Position numbers and translations under genes: made by a program. 64,000 nt of DNA, taken from assembly GCF_023898315.1 (NCBI RefSeq), contig NC_064614.1, positions 384,027,348 through 384,091,347 of the forward strand, read 5' to 3'. The notes beneath the pieces are model-generated. The model did not search any database and had not been told where the DNA came from. It saw only the letters and a list, made by a program, of their open reading frames with translations. Shown here piece after piece: positions 11,769 through 23,140 of this stretch (the first letter of the stretch is position 1; each line of letters begins with the position of its first letter). This DNA is from Schistocerca nitens. Taxonomy: Eukaryota > Arthropoda > Insecta > Orthoptera > Acrididae.

Positions 11769-12125
11769 CCATTCTGGTAGGTATGCCCCTTTTAAAACAC
11801 CCCTATTTTTCAGGGCACAGGTCATCCTATCTCCATGTAGGTACGACTGCCCTGTATACTTAGCAAATGCCAGGAACACCCCCCCCCCTCCCCTTATCTT
11901 TCTGAGTAGGCCTTCTTTCTTTGTATCTTTACCAGAGAATACTTAATTACAGTATACATAGAAGTGTATAGAACGGTAATGAACTGTGAGGCCTACTCAG
12001 AAAGATAAGGGGGGTGTACCCGGCATTTGCTAAGTATATAGAGCAGTCATACCTACATGGAGGTAGGATGACCTGTGGCCTGAAAAATTGGGATGTTTTA
12101 TAAAGGGGCGTACCTACCAGAATGG
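11769..12125. mobile_element. Foldback (MITE-like) element made of two inverted copies of the same repeat
   Basis: The left arm (11769 to about 11935) and right arm (about 11936-12125) are inverted copies of the first half of the dispersed repeat at 1594 and 11322. The outermost 14 bases are perfect inverted repeats: CCATTCTGGTAGGT at 11769 and its complement ending at 12125. The centre is close to TTTACCAGAGAATACTTAATTA. A C10 run (11879-11888) lies in the left arm only. As RNA or single-stranded DNA it would form a long hairpin. No target duplication was identified. Confidence 0.8.
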
Positions 12126-12129
12126 AATG

Positions 12130-13350
12130 AAGGCCACCCCTACTCATTACTGCTTTATAGTTATTCCACTAACTCACAGACTTTTGTCCCTCTATGCGCA
12201 TGCGTTGATCACCACTATTCTTTCTTCATACACACCTCTTTGTATATATATACCTACAACAAATAAAAAAATTAAAAAAAAAATGTAGAACCACACATGA
12301 CGGTTCTCACATTGCAACAGGTTTCTAGACTGTGTGTATGCAGATGTGTGTTTGTGTAGTCTGATTCTCCGGCCTTCTTATCTAAATATAAGATGTAGGT
12401 TATTAGAAACCGCAGGAACCAGGAAGGACTTTAGCAATAGAAGTTTGTGAATATGGAAAAAGGAAAAAAATAGATAATTCCTCAAATGAGAAGTAAGAAA
12501 GAAAAAAAAATAGATGTGGTTGCTAAGATCAAAGAGGAGAAAGAAAATAGCACCAAAGACAGGAAACCCTTCCCAACCCCCTTCCCCAGGATCCCTACCT
12601 CCCAGGTACTCGAGTGAGATACCGGAGGAGGTTTGGTGTTAAATCGTCTTCTACAGAATGGATATTCCCACCATCACCCTTGAGCTCCCTGAAGGAAATC
12701 TTAGCAACCCTATGGAAATGGCAAATGGTGAAGAATCAGGCACACTTGTTTGCAAGGGTTGGCTGAAAGGTGTGATGTATGTTTTGTGTTAGCCATGATT
12801 TATTTGCTCTTGTAAACCATGCTTTTATCTATGACACCCACCCTTTTCAAACTTAATACAAACCCTCCCATCTATATGATATCTCACAAAAGGTATAAAA
12901 TATTCTATACAAAATAGAAAATCTATACACTATGATATATTAGTTGTTCAACTAGGCACACAATATTATATTTTCTACAAGCATGATATTCCATTCAGTT
13001 CACTTTATCTACATATCACTTTTTACTTGTGATTCCCTAGGATTATTTTTATTTGACTGTCATATCCAGTTGTCTAAGATATAAGATTAGAGGATAGTTT
13101 AAGAATTTAGGAATAGGTGACAGAATAGTTTAAGTTTTTAAAGGAATTTGGTGCAGGAAAACTATGTTGGAAGAAACACCGAAAACAACTCGGGATCCGG
13201 AGGTCGTCACTCTGCCCATTAACTCGGAATGTTAACATCCCAGAGGGACATACAGTTGCACATCTTTTACATTGTACTTCCACTTTTCTTATCCAGTTGT
13301 GGGATCTACTAAAAATAATGTCTTAGGATGGATCACTGTTTGTACTCAGT
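12130..13350. other. Gypsy-1 internal region without recognisable gene
   Basis: This lies between the foldback element and the integrase remnant. An envelope gene would be expected here in an env-bearing Gypsy element, but no membrane-type reading frame survives. A GA-rich stretch occupies about 12440-12560. Confidence 0.5.
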
Positions 13351-13741
13351 ATGGAAACTTATGGGTCTCTTTTTTTCAGAGCAGTTCTTTGAAGATGTTG
13401 TCTTATAAGAAACAGCTCATCGACTTTATACTGAGGGTCTACAGCCTTTTCATTATGCTCACTTACTCTTTTTGTTGTTTTCTTAACTAAGTTCTTAGCA
13501 ACTATTTTCTGATTCACTTCGTAATCAATACTCGGTTGTACAGGCCAATTAAAACATTTATTTAGAGGCTCTCCTATAAAAGGTTTACCTATAACTTCTA
13601 AAGGAGTCATCCCATCGATAGATGTGGTAATTCATTTAGGACGAGTTCAAAGTCCTTAATCTTTGCCCACAAAGTATGTTTCTCATGGCAGTAAGTACGA
13701 CATAACTTTCCAGTTTCCTTCATTACTCATTCACATGGGTT

Positions 13742-14160
13742 TTATGATGGGTTATAATTGAATATTAACACCTGACAAATACCTTCCCATGCTAGGAATT
13801 CTTTTAAGTCATTACTTACAAACTGTGGTCCATTATCTGTAAGAAACTGTTTTAGTTTACCTACTTGTAGGGAGTATTGTTGTAAACAGTGTATAACTGT
13901 TTGTGTATTTGCTTTTTTAATAGGACATAATTTAATATACTTTGACCAGCACTCTATGATGACCAAGATGTATGATACCCATCCCTTTCCTTTTGCAACT
14001 GGTCCAAAAAAATCTGGTACTGTGAGATCATGTAATGACTTAGGAATAATATGATACATTTTGTACTTTACATGAGTATTATTCTCTTCCACTTTCTGGC
14101 AAATTTCACAGGTTCTTATCAAAGGTGCTATTTTATACCCTAGCTACTTAAAATAATAAA
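13742..14160 (-). pseudogene. Gypsy-1 integrase remnant
   Basis: The minus-strand frame 14122-13742 (126 residues) contains the end of the zinc finger (CEICQK) and the catalytic core: first Asp in VPDFFGPVAKGKG, second Asp in LTDNGPQF. The expected Glu (NP-E) lies just beyond a stop near 13740, and another stop follows, so at least two nonsense changes disrupt the DDE core. The protein would join retroelement cDNA into chromosomal DNA. Confidence 0.85.
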
Positions 14161-14419
14161 ACTTATTCATGTGGGCTATACACTTTTTGAGTCCCAAGTG
14201 ACCCAAATCCTGTGTGAACCTACCACGCAAGTGTCTATTCCATTACCTTCGGAATACATAAGCACCACCACTGTGATGTTACGTTGTCTCTCCAAAATAA
14301 GTTATGACCTATAGTTTTCCATTTTCCTGATTGATTAGGAGGTAAGGAGGTCTCGAAACACATTGAAAATTTTTGTGTGAAATAGGGCTCATGATGGATG
14401 TTTTCTGTTATTCTTTGAG

Positions 14420-15080
14420 CCATCTTTTTTACTCTGATGTTTCGATATTATGCTGACATAAAATTAATTGCAAAAATGATGCCGGGTACTTCTGTATGTT
14501 TTAATTCTTCCATTCCTATTGGTAGCCTAGACAAAGCATCAGGTACAATACTTTTGGAACCTTTTACATATTGTATTCTAATATCGTATTCCTGTAGGAA
14601 AAACATCCATTGCATTAACCTACAGTGTAATAATCAACTACTCATTAGAAAGGATAAAGCTTGATGATCTGTATCATCATGGATTTCTGATCCCCATACT
14701 AGTGTTTGAATACTCCATACAATGGCCAAGAGTTCTTTTTCAGTAGCTATGTACTTTAACTCATACTTATTTAAACTATGGCTAGCAAAAGCAACGGTTT
14801 GGTGTTCTACATTATTTATTTCTACTCCCCTTGAAAAAGTTCAGCAGCAATACCATAATCAGATGCATCTGTCAAAATTTTATATGGTTTGCCCATAACC
14901 GGATGATGTAATATGGGTGATTCAGCAAGCGCTCTTTTAACATTTTCAAACACATCATTTGCACCTTGATCCTAAGTCCATGGTACTCCCTTTTTTAATA
15001 AGCAAAAAATTCTCAGGTCATTTAGCTCTTGCCCTTGTATGAACTGTCAATAGTATCTGGCCATACCTATAAATCCTTTT
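14420..15080 (-). pseudogene. Gypsy-1 RNase H domain remnant
   Basis: Stop-broken minus-strand reading gives VAFASHSLNKYELKYIATEK, then ELLAIVW (the RNase H Glu), HQALSFL, and further on DALSRLPIGMEE, the usual linker between RNase H and integrase. It follows directly on the RT segment. No continuous frame remains. Confidence 0.75.
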
Positions 15081-15082
15081 AA

Positions 15083-15646
15083 CTATCTTACATTTCTGGG
15101 GTGCAGAAATTCTTTGATAGCTTTGATGCATTCATGGTCTGGTATAATTCCCTGTCCCCCTATAATATTACCTAAGAACTTAAGTTTTTGGTGCGTAAAG
15201 TATGATTTAGAAAGTTTCACCGTAATACCTTTCTCTTTAAATTTTTTCGAAGTCTTGCACAAAGTTAAACAATGTTCTTCCCAAGTAGCTGATATTATCA
15301 GAATATCGTCTACATATATTATCAAATCCTTTAATAACTCTCTCCCTAGTGCCTCATCTAATGCACATGTAAATATGGCCGCACAGATATTAAGTCCAAA
15401 TGGCAATACATTGAATTGAAATGATTTACCATCAAACAAAATTGCTGTATACTTTTTGGATTCGGTATGTAACTTTATTTGCCAATATCCTGTAGTCAAA
15501 TCCATCGTGCTAAAGAACCTTGCCTTTTCAGATCTGGATAACAATTCATCAATATTAATTGGTCTGCCTCTCTCGGTCTGTATATGCCTATTCAGTGTAT
15601 GAACATCTAACTCTAATTGTACCCCTACTGTAGCTTTTTTCACCAC
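15083..15646 (-). pseudogene. Gypsy-1 reverse transcriptase
   Basis: A 187-residue open segment contains RT motifs in order: NRHIQTERGRPINIDELL, STMDLTTGYWQIKL (first catalytic Asp), FNVLPFGL, and YVDDILII (catalytic Asp pair), followed by KLKFLGNIIG. It lacks its N-terminal start and is frame-separated from protease upstream and RNase H downstream. Key catalytic residues are intact even though the polyprotein is not. Confidence 0.9.
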
Positions 15647-15742
15647 GACCAGAGGATTGTTCTTTACCCCTGGAACTTCATTCTATAATATTGTTATCAA
15701 TCATTTTATTGATTTCATCCCTAGCTGCTGCTTCTTTCAAAC

Positions 15743-16367
15743 TTACAGGTATTGGATATGGTTTGAAAAGAATAGGGTGTCATCTTTGATTTTAAACTTG
15801 CAGATGTAGCCACTGATATTACCTGGAAGATTGGAAAATACTACTTCATACTCCATTAGAATTTTATATAAATCTTGTCTTTGTTGATTGGTTAATATTA
15901 GAGACTCGTTAACTTTGTCTTGTATGTCAGTTAGGTGTGATACATGATCTATACAATATCCACTGTCCCCTTTACCAAAAGAAAGAATATTTTCATCAAA
16001 GTTTAAGATAACTTTAAACTCTAATAAACAATCTAAACCAAACAATACATCCCTATTAATATTCTCCACTATTATGAGTGTTTGACGAAATAATATATTT
16101 TCAATACGACAGTTTACTTGAGTTTCGTATTTCACAATTTTGCTTTCCGTTCCTGTTATCCCGAGTTTCATATACTCCAGTTATTGGCAACAGTGGTAAG
16201 TGCTGCTTAGTCTGTAATGAATTAAAGAATGTGTTGGAGATGAGTGATACCTCACTCCCTGAATCTATAAATATGTTAACCTTGGTATTTTCCATGGTTC
16301 CCACTATTATAGGTTGTATTATAGGTTGTGGGTTATTGGTAGCTAACCTTTGTTCTTCAAGCAGCAA
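15743..16367 (-). pseudogene. Gypsy-1 aspartic protease region
   Basis: Two overlapping minus-strand frames (16367-16101 and 16171-15743) carry one domain split by a frameshift. The first has VNIFIDSGSEVSLIS, the retropepsin active site with DSG. The second has NRDVLFGLDCLLEF, the flap/ILG-like end of the domain, then the linker towards RT (YICKFKIKDD). It would process the Gag-Pol polyprotein. It is inactivated by the frameshift. Confidence 0.8.
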
Positions 16368-16483
16368 CCATTCCTTTGTGGGTATTTTGTGGGTAAAATT
16401 AACATACTCATATGGAACAAGGCCTCATAATGTATCTCCACGACCTGACTCCCGGCCCTGGATCCAGACTGAACTACGTTTTC

Positions 16484-17991
16484 CTAATTACTACTAATTA
16501 CAGGTTGGTTACCGAAATGAGATATCACATCACCATTTTGTGTACTATTGATGCTCGGTACAAATTCCTGAACACTAACTGGACCTAAATTTGAAGTTGG
16601 ATGCTTCTTCAGATAACTCTTGTCATACTTTTTCTTGTTGCATTGGTGTACTCTCGCTAAGTTAGTCTCATGTTTTTTAAAGTTATTTCTGCTACTCCTT
16701 TTGTAGTTCGGACTTTCACTTTGGTGTAAGTTTTCATTACTGTCCTTATTTAATGCATCAAGGGCATTAACAAAAGATAACAACTCCTCTACTGTTTTCC
16801 AACCACTACATAAAATATCTTTCCTCCAATAGATCGGCCATCTTTAATTAAAATTCGCACTAATCCTTCCTCTTCCATCGACTTATCTAAATACTTTGCC
16901 CATGTTAGATGCCAATCAAAATACTTCCCCATAGTACTCCAAGTGTTATTGTAAAATTTGGGTCCCACAGATCAGATATTAACTTTTCCTGGGCACTTGC
17001 AGACCAGTACTTCTCTTTAAATTTCTTTTAGAAATCTGCCCAAGAAGAAAAGTTTTCAGCATTTACAGTCACCCATTCTGCGACTTCCCTGAAAAGGTAA
17101 CCCAAAGCAAATTCAATCTTTTTAGAATCTTCCCAATTTTTCAGCAAGCTTGGCTAAACCTTTTCAAGAAATGTGTCAGATGTACATCTGCATCAGGCTT
17201 GAATCTAGGGAATTGTCTTGATAACCCCGAATTAGCTCCCCATTGCAAATCAGTAACTACTTCACTAGTTAACACAAAATTAGGTGATGTTACTCGTTTT
17301 TCTACTTTGTCCTGGATAAGCTTGACTTCTCTCCACAGGTCATCTATGCCTTTCCTGGTATCAGTAAGTTCGGAAGATGTAATAGGCAATACATTCCCAG
17401 ATGTTATTCTCTGAGTGACTGTCCGATCTATAATTTCTTCAATTTGTTCCTCCAGACTGCTTACACTTATGATATCAGAGCTTGCTATTTTCTCTTTGAA
17501 GCTTCTTTCTACATTGTCTACTTGTGTACTTACAACCGTAATTTGCATTTGAATGACAGGCATTAATTCGTTCAGCTTATCTGCATTCTCTTTGTATTGA
17601 GTCCCTGCTTTACAGCATTAAACTTAACATTACATACATTTTAAAGGATTTCACTGATTTTGGATTCTACAGTATTACATCTGTCTTCAATGTTAAATTC
17701 CAACTTTTTTGATAGACCTAGGAAATTATCATTCTGTTTCTGACTAAGGTCAGTAAACATTTGATTTACCTGAAGGGTCAAGGAACTAGTCAAATTATTC
17801 TTTAAATCTATTTTTAAATTATGTACTTTATTATTTAATGCATCAAATTCAGTCTTCATAGCGCCCATGCCTTCGTATAGATTACTAAATTCTTTACTTT
17901 GTGAATCGACTTTGGCATTTAAAAACCTAAAGTTTAATTCTGAGCCTTCAGTTGAGCATTTAATTGAGTATTTAAAGCTTCCTTTGGGCAT
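16484..17991 (-). pseudogene. Gypsy-1 Gag remnant
   Basis: Three minus-strand pieces (17991-17641, 17563-17141, 16783-16484) are separated by frameshifts and stops. The first two are rich in Leu, Glu, Lys and Asn with heptad-like spacing and probably form coiled coils. The middle one ends FPRFKPDADVHLTHFLKRF, which resembles the start of the Gag core. The last piece is Asn/Lys-rich, probably nucleocapsid-like, without a visible CCHC knuckle. The assignment rests on position and on similarity of layout with Gypsy-2. Confidence 0.65.
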
Positions 17992-18654
17992 TCAATTGAG
18001 TATTTAAAGCTTCACTCTGGTTTTTAATTGTAAACTCTGAGCTTTGATTAGATTTACTAACTCAGACCAGTCAGGCACTTCTTTACTCACTCTCATAGCC
18101 ATGGCTGGTTCTGAAGTTTCCCCAACATGCTATATGTTACCCATACTTTTACAAACTTTAGACCCCATGAGCATTTAAAGATTAACTTTAAATATAATAA
18201 CTACACTATTAAAACTTACTCAACAGTTTGTGCCACTTTGTACTAAAACAACAAAGTTCTCTTTTACGCTCACCCAGAGGAGAATCTCCGCTGCATCGGT
18301 GAGTGGATGTGGGGGCAGGTCAGCACTGGTGAACAGCAGCTGGTGCTGGCAGTGTTGGATGTTGGTTTCTGCATCTGTGTCCCTGCGATGTGTGTGAGAC
18401 CAATCCACTCCCTGCACCGGATCTTCTTAGTCAAAATGATCTAGGCAAATTTCATCTTAGAGAAACACACTGGAATCTTCTCTATTTCTCAATTCAAATT
18501 TTTTGATTTTTTGAATACTCTTGCATGTTCCGATGTCTTGGATTAAATTATTTGTCGTGTTTGGTTTAGTTGCTATGGCAACATACCACAGCTTCTTTTC
18601 TCATTTTTTGGTCCTAAAATTCCTGTTTTTCCAGTCCTTTTGCACTAGTTCCTA

Positions 18655-19406
18655 TGTTCAAACGGTTTTGGATGTCAGTTTAATTGCAAAGTAGATACCT
18701 GAACTTCCACTTCTTTTACAAGATGACTTACTTGATAAGCTTGGTTGACCTTCCTTGCTTGTTAGCCTGCTGCTGCAAACTCTCTTGCTCTTCTTCTCCG
18801 AAGTATGCTGCTAGGTACAGGAATCTCATAAGACTCTTTCTACTTATAAAAATAAGTAGACATACAAAGTTTCATTTGCTTCAACTAACGACATATATTT
18901 GAACTTCAGACATTATACAAATCTCACTCTTCATATAAATATATACTGCTTTGTAAGCCTCTCATGTCTCCAAATGTTAGAAACAAACTAACTTACATAT
19001 AAGAGAAAGTTGGTTTAAACACCATGTCCATTCTCAACGTAAATCTTAGTACACATATTCCCTTCAACAAGGCTAAGACAAAAGTTTTCATTGGTTCTTT
19101 TTCAACTGTCCACGTTACTATAACAATGGTAAAAACACAATTAGAACAGAGTAGAATAAACACTCCGTGGTTCTTCTGTCCACTTTCACTAAACTTCCGT
19201 GGATCGACCGACAAGTACTTGTCGGTGCAATTTGTCCACTGCATCTACATTCTGCTTGTGACTCATTTCCAACCTGCACACACGAACATGTGATACACAG
19301 AAGGTAGAATTACACTCTCTTGCACTCATATCTACAGTGTCATGTGTTTGAGATGGTAGAAGCCGAGTGGTTCTAGAATTTATGCAGAAATTCTTGAATC
19401 ACTACA
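18655..19406 (-). repeat. Gypsy-1 5' LTR
   Basis: A 752-bp direct repeat of the LTR at 8604-10748. On the minus strand it begins TGTAGTGATTC and ends near GTTTGAACA. It preserves the empty site for Tc1 copy A around 18990. An ORF-like stretch repeated in both LTRs (18684-18902 and 8633-8851) is LTR sequence and not a gene. Confidence 0.85.
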
Positions 19407-20349
19407 AGCTGATTCTTGCTCTATTGTTGACTGCGTTTACTTAAACTTAAGAATTGACATTTTTTTGTGTTCATAAACATTTATTTTTATCTGTTATTGC
19501 TTTTACATTGTAATTGCATGTACTGACACTTTCCGTGATCTTGGAGATTTGCTCCTGACTTTGGTCGTATGGAACTTGACATGTAAATAAATAAAAAAAT
19601 TCTTTCCGTGTCCACCTCATGACATGATTTGAAACTGAATCTCAGTTGGCTGCCAGACTTCTTTACAATCAGGTAAAAATTTGTGTGGTTGCTATGGCCA
19701 ATTACGTTATTATGTTTCATTGACTTATCACAACTGTTTTTTTCTATTCTGCCAGCATGCAATCTGATGACTTGTTTTTACTTCTTTTACTGTAAAGTTA
19801 CTTCCCTTTTAATCAGGCTATCATTGTATGTTGTGCCTTGGGATGTGTACCCACTGGCTGGTTAAAAAAAAGGAGGAGTGTGGTGAGCAACATATTTGGC
19901 CTGCCCTAGGTAATGTTGGGGCCATTCATCTGGACTGCATTGCCTGATGCTTAGTGGTTTCATATCAAGCAGCTTTAAGTGTTTTTGTTTCCCTTTAATG
20001 AACTCCTTTTAGGTAAATCTCAATTATTTGTTGTTATTTATTCAAAGACTTCCTACGGATGTTTATCGCCTGTCTGTTTTAAAGACTGTTTTCCTACCAT
20101 GTTATACTTATTACAAAACACTTTTATTTGGGGCATTCTTGGATTTTGTACTCAATCATTTATCCTTTTAACAAAGTAAAAGAAACTTTGAAGAGATTGT
20201 TTTATTGATTATCAGGAAATGTTCTTAAAATGTTTTATCTAATTGGCCAAAGGAATAATGTGTTCACTTCCATTTCTGGTGCACAGCCCTCATGTCCGGA
20301 AGATGCTTAGTCAGACAAATTTGGAAGTCACATGGGTGGTAGAACAAAC
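19407..20349. other. Intronic sequence without recognisable feature
   Basis: AT-rich, with short ORFs only. GACTTGACATGTAAATAAATAA-like A/T clusters near 19580 are reminiscent of a LINE tail but insufficient to call. Confidence 0.5.
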
Positions 20350-20359
20350 AGCTAGCCCA

Positions 20360-20793
20360 TTGAAACTTCGTGGCAGATTAAGACTGTGTGCCAGACTGAG
20401 ACTCGAACTAGGGATCTTTGCCTTTCATTGGCAAGTTCTCTACCAACTGAGCTACCCAAGCACGACTCATGACCCATCCTCTCAGCTTTAATTCTGCCAG
20501 TACCTTATCTCCTACATTCCAAATTTCACAGGAGCTCTTTCTTCCAGGAGTGCTAGTTCTGCAAGGTTTGCAGAGGAGCTTCTGTGAAGTTTGGAGGGTA
20601 GGAGAGGAGGTACTGGTGGAGTTAAAGCTGTGAGAACGGGTCCGGAGTTGTGCTTGGGTAGTTCAGTTGGTAGATAAACCTGCCCGCGAATAGCAAAGAT
20701 CCCGAATTCGAATCTTGGTCCGGCACATACTTTTAATCTGCCAGGAAGTTTCATATCAGTGCACACTCTGCTGCAGAGTGAAAATCTTATTCC
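20360..20793. mobile_element. Palindromic tRNA-like foldback element with 10-bp target duplication
   Basis: The 434-bp insert is flanked by AGCTAGCCCA at 20350-20359 and 20794-20803. Its two halves are near-complete inverted repeats. Each arm carries a tRNA-like segment: on the minus strand at about 20384-20460 and on the plus strand at about 20651-20735, with an A-box-like TAGTTCAGTTGGTAGA and a B-box-like GAATTCGAATC. The outer ends, GAAACTTCGTGGCAGATTA and its inverted counterpart, also match. Only the right end has an additional unpaired tail of about 40 bases. This looks like an inverted dimer of a tRNA-derived SINE that inserted as one unit. Confidence 0.85.
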
Positions 20794-21007
20794 AGCTAGC
20801 CCACTGCCCAGCAGACCTGTGATGTATATGCTGTTTCATTCACTGCCTCCCTGGAAAACTCTGTCATTGCTGGTCATGGCAAACATGCCACACCTCCATG
20901 GCAAGAATTGTTTTCCTGGAGCCATGGCATGAGCTATCGATCATGCAACTTTTCTTGCCCCTTATAGTTTAACATGAGATATTCCACAACTACAAAATCT
21001 ATCACCT

Positions 21008-21192
21008 TGAGGGAGAAGTTCGGGTCGGTTACACCAAACAATACTCCCATTTTGCAGTAGTTCATTTATTCACCTCTTTACACAAGCAAGGCTTACAAAG
21101 AACTGGATAGCGGAACTGCAGAAAGATAATGTTTAGCTTAGTTCAAAAACGATACTCAGATCGATACTGGTGTCGACCTCATCAGTGCCACA
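21008..21192 (-). repeat. Gypsy-3 3' LTR
   Basis: The 185-bp LTR shares AGGGAGAAGTTCGGGTCGG at one end and GCCACA at the other with the copy at 39935-40108. It is preceded by ACCT, the target duplication. Confidence 0.92.
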
Positions 21193-21894
21193 TAGCCCAC
21201 CCCCCCTCCCCCCCACAATACGGAGTATTCTTGAGAGGCCGGGGGGGGGGGGGGGGGTGACTATGGCGTTGGCAGGAGTGGTCGACAGTGTCGTCGGTGA
21301 GCTGTGTTGGTAGATGACGTGAAGGAAGATCCGGCCACTGAACACCTGGAAGTCGTTGAACAACACCGGGCATCGTACTGGTCGTGCGATGTCTCCAGTG
21401 GGCGTGGCTAAAACACAAAGCATGTCCAGGTCGACGTTGGGCAAGAGAGGAACACATTTCACCAGGTAGGAGGGAATGACGGAATCTGTGAGATGAGCAC
21501 CGGATGAAGGGAAACACACAATGAGCAGTGTGTCATCGCGTAGTATTATAGAGATGTAATGGACTACGTCTGGGGGGACAAGCACAAACACCTCGAGCGA
21601 GGGCACGTTCAAGATGGGGGGAGTGTGAGAAACCTCGACAGGGCGAGACAGGCGATGCGACCGGGGAGACGTCGAAGGGGCCGGAGAAGGGCCCGGTGGC
21701 GAGGGTGTGATCATAGGTAAGCTCAACGTGGGGAGCATGTGATCACTCGACAGAGTGCGTGAGACCGGAGTAGAGGGCGAGGTTGGAGAAGAGCTTGACG
21801 ATTGGAGCTGAAAGTCACTCGCCCGAATGTGTAAGTCCAACATGGAGGGAGTCGTTGGAGCGTCATGAGCCACGACAGTGAGTGGCATGGTCAT
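21133..21894 (-). CDS. Gypsy-3 C-terminal polyprotein extension (unknown domain)
   Basis: A 253-residue open frame follows the integrase C-terminal domain. Just upstream, the minus strand reads SPYRVLRRSANTF ... LKPAH, a typical integrase tail, leading into this frame. The N-terminal third is rich in Ser, Pro and Thr. The middle (LEVFVLVPPDVVHYISIILR to GRIFLHVIYQH) is hydrophobic and beta-rich in character with few charges. The end is Gly/Pro rich because it reads through poly-G tracts. The stop lies inside the 3' LTR. No signal peptide or clear membrane helix is visible, so I do not call it Env. I do not recognise the middle domain. Confidence 0.55.
   Translation of the reverse strand: MTMPLTVVAHDAPTTPSMLDLHIRASDFQLQSSSSSPTSPSTPVSRTLSSDHMLPTLSLPMITPSPPGPSPAPSTSPRSHRLSRPVEVSHTPPILNVPSLEVFVLVPPDVVHYISIILRDDTLLIVCFPSSGAHLTDSVIPSYLVKCVPLLPNVDLDMLCVLATPTGDIARPVRCPVLFNDFQVFSGRIFLHVIYQHSSPTTLSTTPANAIVTPPPPPGLSRILRIVGGRGGGLCGTDEVDTSIDLSIVFELS
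21193..21260 (-). other. Gypsy-3 polypurine tract and adjacent G/C run
   Basis: On the minus strand, a purine-rich GTGGGGGGGAGGGGGGGTGGG lies directly upstream of the 3' LTR. A G17 run on the plus strand follows at 21241-21257. Confidence 0.7.
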
Positions 21895-22025
21895 GGCCTG
21901 AAGGGAGGTAGAAGCAGGCTTGACATGAGCAGGCTTAAGTGTGTTGAGAGAGACTGTAACAGCTGAATCTTTTATCTGGATGTCAAAGGTGTTGGCTGAG
22001 CGCCGGAGAACTCGGTATGGGCTGG

Positions 22026-22954
22026 TTATGGTGGTTGGAGTGGAGCACAGACAGTGTCATCTCGGGGCATGATGTACGCGCAATTGTCCATAGATTTCGG
22101 GACGTGAACCTTAGGGCGGGAATGGCTGGCAGGTGGAGGGATGTGGAGGTTAATGAAGTGGCGTCTGATGCCGTCCACGAAGGAAGGTAAGTCAGACTGA
22201 GGGAGAGAAACGGAAGGGCTCATAAGTTGGCGAGGGAGAACAATGTTCTGGCCGTATACGAACTCGGCTGTTGTGCCTTTGAGGTGTTCCTTATAGATCG
22301 CATGAATGCCGAGTAGCACAAGGGGAAGGGCCTCCGTCCATAGAGAGTCGTGGCATCAAAGAGCCGCCTTGAAAGTGCAGTGCCAGCACTCAACTAGCCC
22401 ATTACTTTGCGGGTGATATGCTGTGGTATGGATGCACCGGATGCCGCAAATGTTACAAATCTCATTGAACAGGGCCGACTCAAATTGTCTGCCCTGGTCA
22501 GTCATGATGATAGCTGGACATCCAAAACGCAATACCCATGATTCGACGAAAGCTCAAGCAACAGTTTCTGCCATGATATTTGGGAGGGGGATAGCCTTGA
22601 CCCAGCGAGTTGTTCGGTCGATAGACGAGAGGACATAACGAAAGCCGTTAGAGGGGGAGAGAGGGCCAACAATGTCAATATGAATATGCTGGAAACGCCC
22701 AGGAGGGATCAAAAAGGCGCTGCGTGGGGGGGGGGGGGGGGGTGAAGTGTGTTTGTGTACTTTGGTACTTTGCAGCGTTGGCATGCAACACAGGAGCGTG
22801 CCCATTGCTGGCAGTCCTTGTTGACATTTCTCCACACAAAGCACTCCGCTACGAGGCGGGCGGACGCACGAACACCAGGGTGGGCTAAATTATGCAGTGT
22901 GTTGAAGACAGCTCGACGGAGTGTGGTTGGGATGAGGGGGCATAATGTGCCCAT
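22026..22954 (-). pseudogene. Gypsy-3 integrase
   Basis: The minus strand gives a nearly complete integrase in overlapping frames. The zinc finger is H-H-C-C (HNLAHPG ... CVACQRCK). The catalytic Asp lies in HIHIDIVGPL, the second Asp in IIMTDQGRQFES and the Glu in HPQSNGLVECWH; all three catalytic residues are present. Nonsense codons interrupt it near 22553 (ETVA-stop-AFVESW) and near 22356 (KAAL-stop-CH). Both positions usually carry Arg, so CGA-to-TGA change is likely. A frameshift near 22040 separates the C-terminal part. Confidence 0.88.
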
Positions 22955-23140
22955 ACTGTCATCGCACCAGATCTCACCAGAAATACCAGGGAAGGTAGTG
23001 CAGATGAAGTGTATTGAAGAGGTAGAGTCTGAAATCAGCTTTTGCGTGTCCTTGTCGGCAGGTTGGAGGTTAGGCAGTTCAGAGAGGTCTAACAGCTAAT
23101 GAACAGCATCAACTCATGAAATAAATCAGCAGCTATATTG

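Larger units (their letters stand above)
8604..19406 (-). mobile_element. Gypsy-1: LTR retrotransposon of the Ty3/Gypsy type, minus strand
   Basis: Two directly repeated LTRs bound the element. The 5' LTR is 18655-19406 and the 3' LTR is 8604-10748, the latter enlarged by a 1.4-kb Tc1 insertion. Between them, on the minus strand and in canonical order, lie gag, protease, RT, RNase H and integrase remnants (17991 down to 13742). A polypurine tract (G20 on the minus strand) abuts the 3' LTR. Read on the minus strand the LTRs start TG. I found no matching target duplication. All reading frames are broken, so it is dead. The region 10772-13740 between integrase and the 3' LTR is long and contains other repeats. 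Confidence 0.85.

Noticed and set aside
12130..13350. Envelope gene of Gypsy-1
   Set aside because: Position would fit but no signal peptide, Cys pattern or transmembrane frame can be seen.
18684..18902. Conserved 72-residue protein, also at 8633-8851
   Set aside because: The similarity is explained by the two LTRs of Gypsy-1; codon-level constraint is not evident.
20384..20735. Possible tRNA genes
   Set aside because: A and B boxes are present but the arms do not fold into proper tRNAs, and both lie in an inverted repeat with a target duplication, so they are SINE-derived.
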